This document shows positions 1 through 9,857 of a DNA stretch of 64,000 nt, in pieces. The translations under genes and the position numbers were made by a program. The first letter of the stretch is position 1; each line of letters opens with the position of its first letter. Source of the stretch: Isosphaeraceae bacterium (GTDB lineage: Bacteria > Planctomycetota > Planctomycetia > Isosphaerales > Isosphaeraceae); assembly GCA_026004735.1 (NCBI GenBank), contig BPJS01000001.1, forward strand, positions 3,421,641 to 3,485,640, written 5' to 3'. The notes under the pieces are model-generated. The model was given only the letters and a program-made list of their open reading frames with translations, ran no database searches and was not told where the DNA came from.

Positions 1-304
1 CGGTGCCATCGCCGCCGGCCAGCAGGGGACGGCCCGGGGCCTCCTGGATCGTGGGCTGTCCGACGAGGAAGTCGACGAAGCCGTCGCCATTGACGTCGCC
101 GACGACGGCGACCGAGAAGCCGGCGCCTTGAAGATTGTTCTGGTTGATTTGCTGGATGCCGTAAGGGACGGAAGCGACGCCGGATAAGTCGATCGCCTGG
201 GCGGGGACGACGCGGTGTTCGAGGGATTCGGTGCGGGGGTGGAAGCGGCTGGGGCGTCGAGAGGATAGGGTGAACAGCCGTGCGCCGCGCGGGTACTTCG
301 CCAT
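1..304 (-). CDS. FG-GAP/VCBS repeat protein, N-terminal part (cut by window edge)
   Basis: Only the first 101 or so residues are inside the window. The start ATG has a strong GGAGGGAG site just upstream. Residues 25-35 read SLEHRVVPAQ, the short N-terminal motif found before secreted planctomycete repeat proteins. About 35 residues later comes GDVNGDGFVDFLVG, a typical calcium-binding FG-GAP beta-propeller blade. It is therefore probably a large exported or surface repeat protein; the rest of its architecture cannot be seen. It is transcribed divergently from the efflux operon. Confidence 0.8.
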   Translation of the reverse strand, partial: MAKYPRGARLFTLSSRRPSRFHPRTESLEHRVVPAQAIDLSGVASVPYGIQQINQNNLQGAGFSVAVVGDVNGDGFVDFLVGQPTIQEAPGRPLLAGGDGT

Positions 305-620
305 CGGAGAGACTCCCTCCTGCTCCGTCCGCGAACGGGGTGCGGGACCGGCGCGTGGGTTCTCCTGCCACGCGAGCCGGCGCGGACTTGGGATACCCCC
401 ATATTCGGCCTTGGGTTTGGTGGTGCTGAATGGAAAGCGTGCGGGGGAGGTTGGGCGGGGTTGGGGAGGCTGAGGAATCGTTTCAATCGTTAGGGGCCGT
501 AGAACCGATACAAAGCGATGTTCCCCGCCGGACCGCGCGCCACGGGCTTGCGGGTCAGGGCCACGGGAGGTGGCCCGTCTCGGGTTTCGATTTCGACTGG
601 GCCGAGAAGAGGGTGGATTC
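305..620. other. Divergent intergenic region
   Basis: This 316-base gap separates the minus-strand FG-GAP gene from the plus-strand efflux operon and must carry both promoters. I see no convincing -35/-10 pair, hairpin or repeat. The small open frames inside it have no recognisable protein content. Confidence 0.5.
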
Positions 621-3521
621 ATGTCCAGGCCACGCGGGATCGCCTTGTCGATCGAAGGTTGCCGCTGGGCGCGGCTGGCCGGGGGTTTGTTGTTGGGGAG
701 CATGCCGGCGCTGGTCGGGTGCGGGCGGGAGTTTTTCCGGGAGTGGGCCGACCAGGACGTGACCGAGGCGGTATTCGAGAAGTCGCGGGATCCCCGGTGG
801 CGGTTGCCGGTCTTTACGGTCGATCCGCCGGCGATGTCGCGGTTTGCCGATTACAGCGATCCGGACCGGCCGCCGGCGCCTCCGGACGACCCGGCGACCG
901 AGGCGTTGTCGCCGTATCCGCAGAAGCCTCATATGCGGCTGCTGGTCCCGATGGAGGGAACGGGGTATTTGGACCTGCTGGAGCAGGGACCGCGGTACGA
1001 GCCGCCGCCGCCGGAGGAGGGCAAGCGTCAGGAAGCGGTGGAGATTCCGCCGCTGGAGGGGGAATCGCCGCCGCCGCCGACCGGCTCGACGCCGCCGTTT
1101 GGTCCGCCGCCGGGAGCGGTGGTGCCGCCGGGGGGTCTGCCGCCGCTGCCGGTGCCCGGTGGTGGGGCGGGAGCTGCGCGGGCGCCAGGGGCGGCCGGGA
1201 CGAGGGCGGGTCTGGCCGGTGGCTCTGAGAATGCGGGGACAAGGCCGGTCGCCACGACGCCGAGTTCAATAGAGGCACTGGGGAATCGGCCGAAGCCGGC
1301 ACAGATGGCTCAAGCTGCCCAGGTTCGCGCTTCTACTTCTTCAGCCTCGTCGAGTCGAGATCCACAGGTGCAGGCGACGGCGTATCAACAACCTGAAGCG
1401 CCGCCGGTAGTTCCGGGGGCGAATGAGGATCCGTTGCGGATCCGGGAGCAGCCGGGGCGGGTGCAGGATCCGACCGAGCCGGGGGGGGCGTTGGGGACGC
1501 AGGGACCTGGGCCGCTGGTGGTGGACCCGAATGCGCCGCCGATCACGCGGCCGGGGTTGACTCCGGACCAGGCACGGGCGGTGCGGGCGGGGACCGCGGG
1601 GTTTGCGGCGCAGTTGTCGCGGGTGTCGCTGGACGTCAATCATGCGCAGTTGGCGGGGTTGCCCAGCGACAGCCGGCCGTATGTGATGAACCCCGCGCAG
1701 GCGTTGCAGTTGGGGTTGATCAATAGCCGGCCGTACCAGTTCCGGCTGGAGTCGGTGTACTTGCAGAGTCTGGCGGTGACGTTGCAGCGGTTTGGGTTTC
1801 AGCCGCAGTTCTATGCCGGGATATCGCCGGTCACGTCGCCGGGACAAGGGTTTCCGCCGGGTGCGGGGGGCGGATTTCCGCAGGGCGGGACGGGGATCAA
1901 CCAGTTTGTGTACCGGACGAGCCTGGCGCCAGGGGGTCAGGCGTCGACGTTGTCGCTGAGTGAGGCGGCTGGGTTTGGGAAGCTGTTTGTCTTTGGCGGA
2001 CGGCTTCTGGCCGGGTTTGCGAACAATACGGTGTTCAATTTTGTGGGGGCCAATCCGCGGCAGCCGAGTGTGCAGTCGAGCTTGCCGCTGTCGTTTGTGC
2101 AGCCGTTTTTGCGGAACGGGGGTCGGGCGGTGACGCTGGAGCCGCTGACCCAGGCGGAGCGTACCTTGTTGTACGAGGTGCGGTCCTTTGCGCGGTTCCG
2201 GCAGCAGTTTTTCGTGTCGATCCTGGCGTCGGCGCAGGGCGGGGCGGTGTCGCTGGACAATCCGGGGACGACCGAGCCGACGATTGGGTATTTGCAGTTG
2301 TTGCAGTTGTATCAGCAAGCCGAGAACACGCGGATCAACATCGCGGCGTTTGAGCGGGCGTTGGAGATCTTTAGCGAGTATGCGCGGGGTGGAGCCAGTT
2401 CGGGGATCTCGCAGTTGCAGGTGGACCAGATCGACCAGCAACGGCAGCAGGCAACAGTGCAGTTGATCCAGCAGCAGACGCAGTATCGGAACCAGTTGGA
2501 CCAGTACAAGCGGCAGTTGGGGATGCCGCCGGATGTGCCGCTGGTGCCGGATCTGGGACTGCTGATGCCGTTCCGGAGGGTGCAGGAGCAGATTATCGAC
2601 TGGTCGGCCGATCCGGATCACAAGGTGGAGGATTTGCCGGTCATTTTGTCGGGGTTGCCGACGCTGCCGAATATTGTGCTCGATGGACGGCCGTTGTTCG
2701 ACCAGTCGGGGCCGCGGCCGCGGGCGGCGTATGGGGATTCGGAGCGGCTGGAAGAGTTTTTGCTGACGGCCGAGCGGATCGCGCTGGAGAACCGGCTGGA
2801 TTTGATGAACGCGCGGGCGACGCTCTATGATGTTTGGCGGCAGTTGGCGGTGACGTCGAACGCGTTGCTGCCGTTCTTCAATGTGCAGTTGAACTATCAG
2901 TTGCTGACGCCGGCGGCGACGTCGAATCCGTTTGCGTTCGACTCGCGGTCGAATCAGTTCAACGTGTCGATCAATGCCGAGCCGCCGCTGATCCGGGTGG
3001 CGGAGCGGAATAATTTCCGGACGGCGTTGATCAACTACCAGCGGGCGCGGCGTCTGCTGATGAACCAGGAGGACCAGGTCAAATTTGAGGTACGTCAGGA
3101 GATCCGCAATCTGATACAATTTGCGGAGCAGTACGAAGTGACCAAGACGCAGATCGTGCTGCTGCTGCGTCAGCGGGACCAGGCTTTGCAGCAGTTGATC
3201 GCGCCGCCGGACCAGGGGGCTGGAGCGGGTGGGTTCAACCCCAACCTGGCGGCGTCGCAGGCCACGCAGACGCTCAACTTCATTCAGTCGCTCAACAATA
3301 TATTGGTGCAGCAGAACAGCCTGATTCAGCTCTGGGTGAACTACCAGAGTTTGCGGCTGGCGTTGTACCGCGATCTGGGGATTATGCCCTTTGACGAGTG
3401 GGAGGCCTACTATGAGCTCTTCGCCAGCAACCCTGACGTCGACACCGATCGGAACGGACGGCCCGGCGACCTCCCGCCCCTCGACCGTCCGGCCCCGGCG
3501 GAAGCGGGGGGCGGGTCGTAA
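621..3521 (+). CDS. TolC-like outer-membrane efflux lipoprotein with proline-rich linker
   Basis: Predicted 966-residue outer-membrane channel subunit of a tripartite efflux pump. The ATG at 621 follows a purine-rich AGAAGAGGG site. It gives a signal peptide ending in a lipobox (ALVGC, Cys34), so the mature protein should be lipidated. Residues about 100-330 are a Pro/Gly/Ala-rich low-complexity stretch with runs of four prolines. Residues about 340-930 are Gln-rich, helical and coiled-coil-like, with the YQ..LT, LDLMNARATLYDVWRQL and LALYRDLG patterns of the OEP/TolC family. At 966 residues it is about twice a normal TolC; the excess is the linker and a diverged first repeat. The adaptor gene starts inside its last codons, so the two are translationally coupled. 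Confidence 0.85.
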   Translation: MSRPRGIALSIEGCRWARLAGGLLLGSMPALVGCGREFFREWADQDVTEAVFEKSRDPRWRLPVFTVDPPAMSRFADYSDPDRPPAPPDDPATEALSPYPQKPHMRLLVPMEGTGYLDLLEQGPRYEPPPPEEGKRQEAVEIPPLEGESPPPPTGSTPPFGPPPGAVVPPGGLPPLPVPGGGAGAARAPGAAGTRAGLAGGSENAGTRPVATTPSSIEALGNRPKPAQMAQAAQVRASTSSASSSRDPQVQATAYQQPEAPPVVPGANEDPLRIREQPGRVQDPTEPGGALGTQGPGPLVVDPNAPPITRPGLTPDQARAVRAGTAGFAAQLSRVSLDVNHAQLAGLPSDSRPYVMNPAQALQLGLINSRPYQFRLESVYLQSLAVTLQRFGFQPQFYAGISPVTSPGQGFPPGAGGGFPQGGTGINQFVYRTSLAPGGQASTLSLSEAAGFGKLFVFGGRLLAGFANNTVFNFVGANPRQPSVQSSLPLSFVQPFLRNGGRAVTLEPLTQAERTLLYEVRSFARFRQQFFVSILASAQGGAVSLDNPGTTEPTIGYLQLLQLYQQAENTRINIAAFERALEIFSEYARGGASSGISQLQVDQIDQQRQQATVQLIQQQTQYRNQLDQYKRQLGMPPDVPLVPDLGLLMPFRRVQEQIIDWSADPDHKVEDLPVILSGLPTLPNIVLDGRPLFDQSGPRPRAAYGDSERLEEFLLTAERIALENRLDLMNARATLYDVWRQLAVTSNALLPFFNVQLNYQLLTPAATSNPFAFDSRSNQFNVSINAEPPLIRVAERNNFRTALINYQRARRLLMNQEDQVKFEVRQEIRNLIQFAEQYEVTKTQIVLLLRQRDQALQQLIAPPDQGAGAGGFNPNLAASQATQTLNFIQSLNNILVQQNSLIQLWVNYQSLRLALYRDLGIMPFDEWEAYYELFASNPDVDTDRNGRPGDLPPLDRPAPAEAGGGS

Positions 3522-5313
3522 GGGCCTGGCGTTGATGACGGTCGCGGTGCTGGGCACGGCCGGCGCGGTGATTGCCGGCACGCCCAGCCTCCGCGAGCTT
3601 GTGGTCAATTATTTTCAGCCGGCGACGGCCAAGCTGGTGGTGCACAAGGTCGGCCGGCAGAAGCTGGTGATCACGGTGACCGAGCGGGGCAATCTGGAGA
3701 GTTCGAAGAACGAGGATGTGTTCAACGAGGTGGAAGGGCAGACGACGATCCTCAAGATTTTGCCGGAAGGCTCGCGGGTCAAGAAGGGGGACATCGTCTG
3801 CGAGCTGGACAGCGCGACGTTGCGTGACAATCTGACGAACCAGCAGATTGCGACCGAGCGGGCGAAGGCCGACTACGAGAACGCGCTCAAGACGCGTGAA
3901 GTGGCCGAGATCGCCAAGCAGGAGTACATCGAGGGGACGTACGCCCAGGAGCAGCTCAACATCAAGGGGGAGCGGACGCTGGCCGAGAACGAGTTAACCC
4001 GGGCCGAAGAGCGGCTGGCCTGGTCACGGCGGATGCTCAAGAGCAACTACATTTCCGAGGGGCAGGTGCTGGCCGACGAGTACGCCAAGATGCGGGCCGA
4101 GATCTCGCGGATCCAGGCGGAGAAGAAAGCCGAGGTTCTGGAGAATTACACGAAGAAGAAGCAATTGACCGAGTTGGACGCGAACATCGAGAAGGCCAAG
4201 AGCGACGAGCTGGCCAAGCTGGCGACGTACAACCTGGAGAAGGCGAAGCTGGAGAAGCTGCAGTCGCAGATCGAGAAGTGCATCATCCGGGCCCCGAACG
4301 ATGGGTTGATCGTCTATGGCAACGACCCGAATCAGTTCCGGGGGAACAACCAGCCCCAGATCCAGGAGGGGGCGGTTGTCATTCAGCGGCAGAAGATCTT
4401 CAGCCTGCCGGACGTGTTCAACATGCAGGTGAACACGAAGGTTCACGAGTCGATGATCGACCGGGTCGAGCCGGGTCAGAAGGCGAAGATCCGGGTCGAC
4501 GCGTTTGCGGGCGCGCCGCTGACCGGGACGGTCAAGAGCGTCCAGCCGCTGCCGGACCCGACCAGTTTTTTCAGCTCGGACGTAAAGGTGTACACGACGA
4601 TCGTAACGATCGATCAGAAGTTGTCGTCGCTGCGGCCGGGGATGACGGCGGAGGTGACGATTCTGATCGATACGCTGGACGACGTCTTGTGCATTCCGGT
4701 GACGGCGGTCTTGCCATTGAAGGGCAAGGAATATGTGTACGTTGTCAACGAGAAGGGGAAACCGGAACGTCGTGAGGTGAAGCTGGGCGCGACCAACGAC
4801 ATTCTGATTGAGGTCAAGGAGGGGTTGAAGGAAGGCGATCTGGTGGCGATGAATCCGACGGCGCTGCTGTCGGAGTCGGAAAAGAATGAGGCGTTTTCGG
4901 CGGTCGTGCGGGCCAGCTCCAAGGCCAAGGATTTTGGGGATTTGAAGAATCCGCCTAAGGCCGAAGGTGAGTCGGGCGGGGCTGAGCCGGCCAAGGCCAA
5001 GGCACGGACCAAGGGCGCCGGTGGGCCCGGTGGGTTTGGCGGGGCCGGAGCGGCGATGTTCCAGAAGTTCCGGAACATTTCGCCCGAGGACCGCGAGAAG
5101 CTCAAGACGGCCAGCGAGGAAGAGAAGAAGGAGATCATGAGGAAAGCCGGCTTTACGGATGAAGAGCTGCAGCAGATGGAGCAGATGAGGCAGCAGATGA
5201 TGCAAGGCGGTGGTGGGTTTGGGGGTGGTTTTGGTGGTGGTGCATTTGGCGGGGGAGGTTTTGGCGGACCGCCGGGTGGAGCCGGTGCGCCGGGTGGAGG
5301 GCAGCCGCAATGA
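3412..5313 (+). CDS. HlyD/MacA-like periplasmic adaptor with Gly-rich tail
   Basis: Periplasmic adaptor of the efflux pump, 633 residues from the ATG at 3412, which has GGGAGG eight bases upstream; the gene overlaps the TolC-like gene by 110 bases. After a basic N-terminus there is one membrane segment (residues about 42-60). Next come a split lipoyl/barrel half (TTILKILPEGSRVKKGDIVCELD), a long Lys/Glu-rich coiled-coil hairpin (about 140-290), the second lipoyl half (APNDGLIVYG) and the beta-barrel (RPGMTAEVTI). The C-terminal 100 residues are unusual for the family: a charged helix (EDREKLK..EEEKKEIM) followed by a tail of GGGF/GGGAF repeats. The stop overlaps the ATPase start as ATGA. Confidence 0.88.
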   Translation: MSSSPATLTSTPIGTDGPATSRPSTVRPRRKRGAGRKGLALMTVAVLGTAGAVIAGTPSLRELVVNYFQPATAKLVVHKVGRQKLVITVTERGNLESSKNEDVFNEVEGQTTILKILPEGSRVKKGDIVCELDSATLRDNLTNQQIATERAKADYENALKTREVAEIAKQEYIEGTYAQEQLNIKGERTLAENELTRAEERLAWSRRMLKSNYISEGQVLADEYAKMRAEISRIQAEKKAEVLENYTKKKQLTELDANIEKAKSDELAKLATYNLEKAKLEKLQSQIEKCIIRAPNDGLIVYGNDPNQFRGNNQPQIQEGAVVIQRQKIFSLPDVFNMQVNTKVHESMIDRVEPGQKAKIRVDAFAGAPLTGTVKSVQPLPDPTSFFSSDVKVYTTIVTIDQKLSSLRPGMTAEVTILIDTLDDVLCIPVTAVLPLKGKEYVYVVNEKGKPERREVKLGATNDILIEVKEGLKEGDLVAMNPTALLSESEKNEAFSAVVRASSKAKDFGDLKNPPKAEGESGGAEPAKAKARTKGAGGPGGFGGAGAAMFQKFRNISPEDREKLKTASEEEKKEIMRKAGFTDEELQQMEQMRQQMMQGGGGFGGGFGGGAFGGGGFGGPPGGAGAPGGGQPQ

Positions 5314-6122
5314 CGGGCCAGGGCGACCGGTTTGGGGTGGGCCGTCCGATCGTTCGGTTGATCGACGTCCATAAGCAGTATGTGATGGGTCATGGACCCG
5401 GCCGTAAGGGCAAGGGCGACGGCCAACCGGTCGTCGTCCATGCCCTGCGGGGGGTCTCGGTCGAGTTCATACAGGGCGAATATGTGGCGATCATGGGGGC
5501 GTCCGGTTCGGGCAAGAGCACGATGCTTAACCTCCTAGGCTGCCTGGACCGGCCGACCAGCGGTCAGTATTTCCTAGGGGAGCAGGATGTGGCGTCGCTG
5601 GACGACGACGAGCTGTCGGAGATCCGCAGTTCGTCGATCGGCTTCATTTTTCAGTCGTACAACCTGATCCAGCAGTACACTGTGCTGGAGAACATCTTGC
5701 TGCCGCTGACGTATCAGGGGACCGGCGAGCTGACCGAGGAGGATCTGGAGCGGGCGGTGAAGCTGGCGCAGATGGTGGGGCTAGGGGAGCGGCTCGATCA
5801 TCGGCCGAACCAGCTCTCGGGTGGTCAGCAGCAGCGGGTGGCGATTGCGCGGAGCCTGATCAACGATCCGTATATCATTCTGGCGGACGAGGCCACGGGG
5901 AACCTGGATTCGATCACCGCCGGAGAGATTATGGCGATGCTTGAGAAGCTGAACGACGCGGGCAAGACGATCATCATGGTGACGCACGAGGATGACATCG
6001 CCCAGCATGCCAAGCGGATCATCCGGATGAAGGACGGTGTGGTGATCGAGGATGGCCCGAGCCAGCGGATGCTGGAGCATGAGCGTGAGGATCGGCGCGT
6101 CGCGGCGGCGGCGCGGCATTAG
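5310..6122 (+). CDS. MacB-type ABC transporter ATP-binding protein
   Basis: Cytoplasmic ATPase that powers the efflux pump, 270 residues. All ABC motifs are intact: Walker A GASGSGKST, a Q-loop in FIFQSYNLIQ, signature LSGGQQQR, Walker B IILADEATGNLD and the H-loop His in MVTHEDD. The sequence type is the LolD/MacB class. A 15-residue Gly/Lys-rich insertion lies between the first two beta strands (HGPGRKGKGDGQP). The start overlaps the adaptor stop (ATGA), so coupling is tight. The permease follows after about 95 bases. Confidence 0.93.
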   Translation: MTGQGDRFGVGRPIVRLIDVHKQYVMGHGPGRKGKGDGQPVVVHALRGVSVEFIQGEYVAIMGASGSGKSTMLNLLGCLDRPTSGQYFLGEQDVASLDDDELSEIRSSSIGFIFQSYNLIQQYTVLENILLPLTYQGTGELTEEDLERAVKLAQMVGLGERLDHRPNQLSGGQQQRVAIARSLINDPYIILADEATGNLDSITAGEIMAMLEKLNDAGKTIIMVTHEDDIAQHAKRIIRMKDGVVIEDGPSQRMLEHEREDRRVAAAARH

Positions 6123-6217
6123 TTCGGGAGGAACCGGGTCAAGACGCGGCCGGGATCGGTGGTTGGACGGAAGCGGCGGAGAGAGGCGAGCGGTCAGGGT
6201 CAGGGAGTCTGGCAGCG

Positions 6218-7496
6218 ATGAGTCGGTTCTGGCGTAGTCTGAAGCTAGGGATGAAGAGCCTGATGCTGCACAAGCTGCGTTCGGCTCTGACGGTGTTGGG
6301 GATTGTCTTTGGCGTGGCGGCGGTGATTGCGATGCTGGCCGTCAGCGAGGGATTTAGCCGCGAGCAGCAGGAACGGCTGCAGGCGTTGGGGGCGGTCAAT
6401 ATCATCTACCGCTCGGTCAAGCCGAGCGAAGAGGCGCAAGCGGCCGGGGGCCGGCCAGCGCGGATTCTCAACTATGGGTTGAAATACGAGGATTATGAGC
6501 GGATTTTGGCGACGGTGCCGACGATCAAGAAGGCGTTGCCGATCCGTGAGATTCGCAAGGAGATTCGGCGGTTGAACCGGGCCATTGATGGCCGGGTGGT
6601 GGGGACGACCCATCTGTACGCGGACTTCAACAAGCTGACGATGGCGCGGGGACGGTTTTTGTCGCAGGCCGACGATGAGCATTTCGAGAATTATGCGGTG
6701 CTGGGTGCCGAAGTGGCTGAGAAGCTGTTTCCCTATGAGGATCCGATTGGGGATACAGTGAAGCTGGGTAGTGATTACTACACGGTGATTGGGGGTGACG
6801 GCGCGGCGGGGCTCGACGGCGGCGATTGGGGGGAGCCTAGCGGCGCAGGAGTACGACAAGGATGTCTACATACCGCTGAACACCTGCCGACTGCGGTTTG
6901 GGGAGCGGATTATCGACAATCGCTCGGGTCAGTTTTCGGCGGAAGAGACGCAGTTGTCGCAGATCACGATGCAGGTGGGGGACATCCGCGAGGTGAGGCC
7001 GAGTGCGCCGATCATTGAGGCGGCGGTCAAGCCGTGGCATCCAAAGAAGGATGTGGATCTGATCGTGCCGCTGGACCTGATTCAGGAGGCGGAGCGGCTG
7101 GCCTGGCAGTCGAGCTTGCTGCTGGGGTCGATTGCAGCGATCTCGCTGATCGTCGGCGGGATCGGGATCATGAACATCATGCTGGCGACAGTGACCGAGC
7201 GGACCCGCGAGATCGGAATTCGCCGGGCGTTGGGGGCGAAGCAGCGGGATATCACCGAGCAGTTCCTGATCGAGTCGATGGTGCTCTCCGGGGTGGGAGG
7301 GTTGCTGGGGGTGGCGCTCGGGATTGGGCTGCCGTTTGTGATTCAGTATTTGTTCCCGGCGATGAAGGTGATGATCACGCCGATGTCGGTGGTGGTGGCG
7401 TTTTGCGTCTCGGTGCTGGTGGGGGTGGGTTTTGGTCTCTACCCGGCGCGGCGGGCCGCGCAGATGGACCCGATTGAGGCGTTGCGTCACGAGTAG
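6218..7496 (+). pseudogene. MacB-type ABC permease, interrupted by one frameshift
   Basis: Membrane component of the efflux pump. The first frame encodes the N-terminal membrane helix (SALTVLGIVFGVAAVIAML) and the periplasmic domain up to YYTVIGG near base 6790. The homology then continues in the next frame, from VTARRGSTAAIGG through three membrane helices to the FtsX-like signature (IGIMNIMLATVTERTREIGIRRALGA) and ends DPIEALRHE. Removing one G from the run at 6791-6795 restores one 425-residue protein of normal MacB size. As written, translation stops early and loses all three C-terminal helices. Because the ATPase and adaptor are intact, an assembly error is a live alternative to true decay. 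Confidence 0.85.
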
Positions 7497-7573
7497 GGAT
7501 CGGTGGTCTGGCGGGGCGGTTGGACTTGCCGTGATGGTGGGAATGGACTAGATTTCAGGTTGCGAAGTCGAGG

Positions 7574-7607
7574 CCGCGGCGCGAGTGGCATTTTCCCCGC
7601 GCCGCGG
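7574..7607 (+). terminator. Candidate terminator hairpin after efflux operon
   Basis: A perfect 10-bp inverted repeat (CCGCGGCGCG / CGCGCCGCGG) with a 14-base loop lies 78 bases after the permease stop. It is followed by TTTCGCGTTT, an interrupted T stretch. It is probably a weak intrinsic terminator separating the efflux operon from greA. Confidence 0.5.
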
Positions 7608-7724
7608 TTTCGCGTTTGAGATTCCGAGGGAAGCTCGGTGCGTTCCCGGCTGCTTTCGGAAGGTCTGGTGCGTGCCGCAAGCCCGACTGACTGAGTGACC
7701 GATTTCTGGGGAGGCCGATCGACG

Positions 7725-8198
7725 ATGGAACGCATCCCGATGTCGAAGGAGAGCTATGAGAAGCTCCGTGCGCAGCTGGATCGGATGAAGAACGAGGAGA
7801 TGCCGCGGATTGCCGAGCAGATTGCGCAGGCGCGGGGCTATGGCGATCTTTCGGAGAACGCCGAGTACGACGCAGCGCGGGAAGCCCAGGGGATGCTGCA
7901 GGCTCGGATTGTCGATCTGGAAGCCAAGCTGGCGATGGCGTTCATTGTGGACAAGTCGACGATCAAGACCGACCAGGTGGTGTATGGGACGCGCGTGAAG
8001 GTCTTCGACCTGGATGCGAAGGATCATGAGGAGTTTGTTCTGGTCGGGCCGGGGGAGGAGGATTACGACCAGAACAAGATTTTGTGCAACAGTCCGATTG
8101 GTCAGGGGTTGCTGGGGAAGAAGGTCGGAGAGACGGCCGAGATTGCGGTGCCGCGGGGAAAGCTACGGTTCCGGATCGAGGAGATTGGGGTTGCCTGA
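7725..8198 (+). CDS. greA: Transcription elongation factor GreA
   Basis: Rescues backtracked RNA polymerase by stimulating transcript cleavage. The predicted protein has 157 residues, the usual GreA length, from the ATG at 7725 with a GGGGAGG site upstream. The N-terminal coiled coil carries the family pattern (RIPMSKESYEKLRAQL, then ARGYGDLSENAEYDAAREAQ), including the acidic tip residues in DLSENAEYD. The C-terminal FKBP-like domain ends with the GKKVGETAEI..PRGKLRFRIEEI pattern. Its last 36 bases overlap the convergent pseudouridine synthase gene. Confidence 0.97.
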   Translation: MERIPMSKESYEKLRAQLDRMKNEEMPRIAEQIAQARGYGDLSENAEYDAAREAQGMLQARIVDLEAKLAMAFIVDKSTIKTDQVVYGTRVKVFDLDAKDHEEFVLVGPGEEDYDQNKILCNSPIGQGLLGKKVGETAEIAVPRGKLRFRIEEIGVA

Positions 8199-8945
8199 GG
8201 GTGGGCGGGGAGGAGCCAGAGTGTTGAGGAGATGATCCGAGAGGCGGCCGAGGATGGGATCGAGGTCCGGGATGGGCGGATCGGCATCGGGGAGGCTGGG
8301 CCACGGGCTTGAGACCGGGGCCTGGAAGCGGAGGGGGCGGCCGTCGTCGGGGTGGAGGAACGCCAATTCGCGGGCGTGGAGGGCGATCGCGTTGGGGGCG
8401 AACGGGGTGGTGGCACCGTAGAGGGAATCGCCCAGGATGGGCAGGCCGCGTGAGGCGGCCTGAATGCGGAGCTGGTGGGTTCGGCCGGTTTCGGGGCGGA
8501 GGGCTAGCCAGGTGAACCCGGCGACCGGGGCGAGGATCTGGACGAAGGTGCGTGCGGGCTGAGCGCGGGGTGTGCCGGGGGCGCAGGTTTGGGCGCGGCC
8601 CAGACCGGTCGGATCGCGGACGAGCCAATCGTCCCAGATCTGGGGGCCGGCGTGTGGGCGGCCTTCGACCAGGGCCCAGTAGAGTTTGTGCACGCGGCGC
8701 TGTTGGAACTGGCGGGAGACGTGGCGGGCGGCGGCGGGGGTTTTGGCCCAAGCGACCAGGCCGGAAACGGGCCGGTCGAGGCGGTGGAGGGTCCCGGCGT
8801 AGGCGGCGGCGGGGTTGCCGGGATTGAGGTACGCGCGGACGGCCTGCTCAAGGGTCGGGCCGGCGATGGGAGGGGCCTGGGTGGAGAGGCCCGCCGGCTT
8901 GGAGACGACCAGAAGCGCTGAGTCTTCGTAGACGATGGTGAGCAT
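8163..8945 (-). CDS. RluA-family pseudouridine synthase
   Basis: Predicted RNA pseudouridine synthase, 260 residues, single catalytic domain without an N-terminal S4 domain. Family motifs are clear: YEDSALLVVSKPAGLSTQ at the start, the catalytic-Asp loop HRLDRPVSGLV, and the GRTHQLRIQAASRGLPILGDSLYG block. The substrate (rRNA or tRNA position) cannot be told from sequence. The C-terminal 20 residues are Pro-rich and lie in the region overlapping greA antisense, so the true end of the functional domain is probably earlier. Confidence 0.92.
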   Translation of the reverse strand: MLTIVYEDSALLVVSKPAGLSTQAPPIAGPTLEQAVRAYLNPGNPAAAYAGTLHRLDRPVSGLVAWAKTPAAARHVSRQFQQRRVHKLYWALVEGRPHAGPQIWDDWLVRDPTGLGRAQTCAPGTPRAQPARTFVQILAPVAGFTWLALRPETGRTHQLRIQAASRGLPILGDSLYGATTPFAPNAIALHARELAFLHPDDGRPLRFQAPVSSPWPSLPDADPPIPDLDPILGRLSDHLLNTLAPPRPPSGNPNLLDPEP

Positions 8946-9212
8946 GGCGGAGCCGGCGTCGGGACGCCAGGGCCAGGAGAAAGGCGGAGGAGAGGCGGGA
9001 GGGCGAGGGCTGGTTTGGCCGGTTGCTGAATGAGAATACGGGTCCGAGGCGTGCCGGGCCAGGTAATCTGGCGCGATCCTCTCGATCCCGGGGCTAGGGT
9101 CGTGCTAGTTTGAGAGTTGTTGCGTGCCCGCGCGGGAGGCGATGGGCAGAATGGGAGGCCAAGGGATTGGCCGGTCGCACCGAGGCTGAGTGGACGAGGA
9201 GGTACGACGACG

Positions 9213-9848
9213 ATGCCGGAATACACGCTGCCCGAGCTGCCGTATCCGAAGAATGCACTGGTGCCGCACATCGGCGAACGGACGATGGAGATCCACCACG
9301 GGAAGCACCACGCGGCGTATGTGAACAACCTGAACGCGGCGTTGAAGGACCATCCGACGTTGCAGGGCAAGCCGATTGAGGCCCTGATTGCCGACTTGAA
9401 GTCGATTCCCGAGGCGATTCGAGCGGCGGTGCGGAACAACGGCGGCGGTCATGCAAACCACAGCTTGTTCTGGCAGATCATGAGCCCGAACGGAGGTGGG
9501 GAGCCGGGGGGCCAGCTCGCTCAGGCGATCGAGCGGGATCTGGGCGGGTTTGCCAAGTTCAAGGAGGAGTTTACCAAGGCGGCGACCACGCGGTTTGGCT
9601 CGGGTTGGGCCTGGCTGGTGGTCCGCAACGGCAAGCTGGCCGTCTGCTCGACGCCGAATCAGGATAGCCCGCTGATGGATGTGGTCGAGGAATCGCAGAA
9701 GGGGACGCCGATCCTGGGGCTGGATGTGTGGGAGCATGCCTATTATCTGGACTACCAGAATCGTCGTCCGGACTATATCGCGGCCTGGTGGAATACGGTG
9801 CACTGGCCGGAGGTAGAGGCGCGGTATGCGGCGGCCCTGAAGGGCTGA
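9213..9848 (+). CDS. Fe/Mn-family superoxide dismutase
   Basis: Converts superoxide to hydrogen peroxide and oxygen. The protein has 211 residues from the ATG at 9213, preceded by GAGGAGG. The four metal ligands are in place: His28 ([15 protein letters not shown]), the His of NHSLFW, and the Asp and His of [13 protein letters not shown]. The [11 protein letters not shown] and NQDSPL blocks resemble manganese-preferring enzymes, but metal choice is not certain from sequence. There is no signal peptide, so it is cytoplasmic. It is a single-gene unit ending in a clear terminator. Confidence 0.97.
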   Translation: MPEYTLPELPYPKNALVPHIGERTMEIHHGKHHAAYVNNLNAALKDHPTLQGKPIEALIADLKSIPEAIRAAVRNNGGGHANHSLFWQIMSPNGGGEPGGQLAQAIERDLGGFAKFKEEFTKAATTRFGSGWAWLVVRNGKLAVCSTPNQDSPLMDVVEESQKGTPILGLDVWEHAYYLDYQNRRPDYIAAWWNTVHWPEVEARYAAALKG

Positions 9849-9857
9849 GCGGTTCGA

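Noticed and set aside
1341..3608. Long minus-strand open frame opposite the TolC-like gene
   Set aside because: High-GC antisense shadow: Arg/Pro-rich with no domain, fully inside a well-supported gene.
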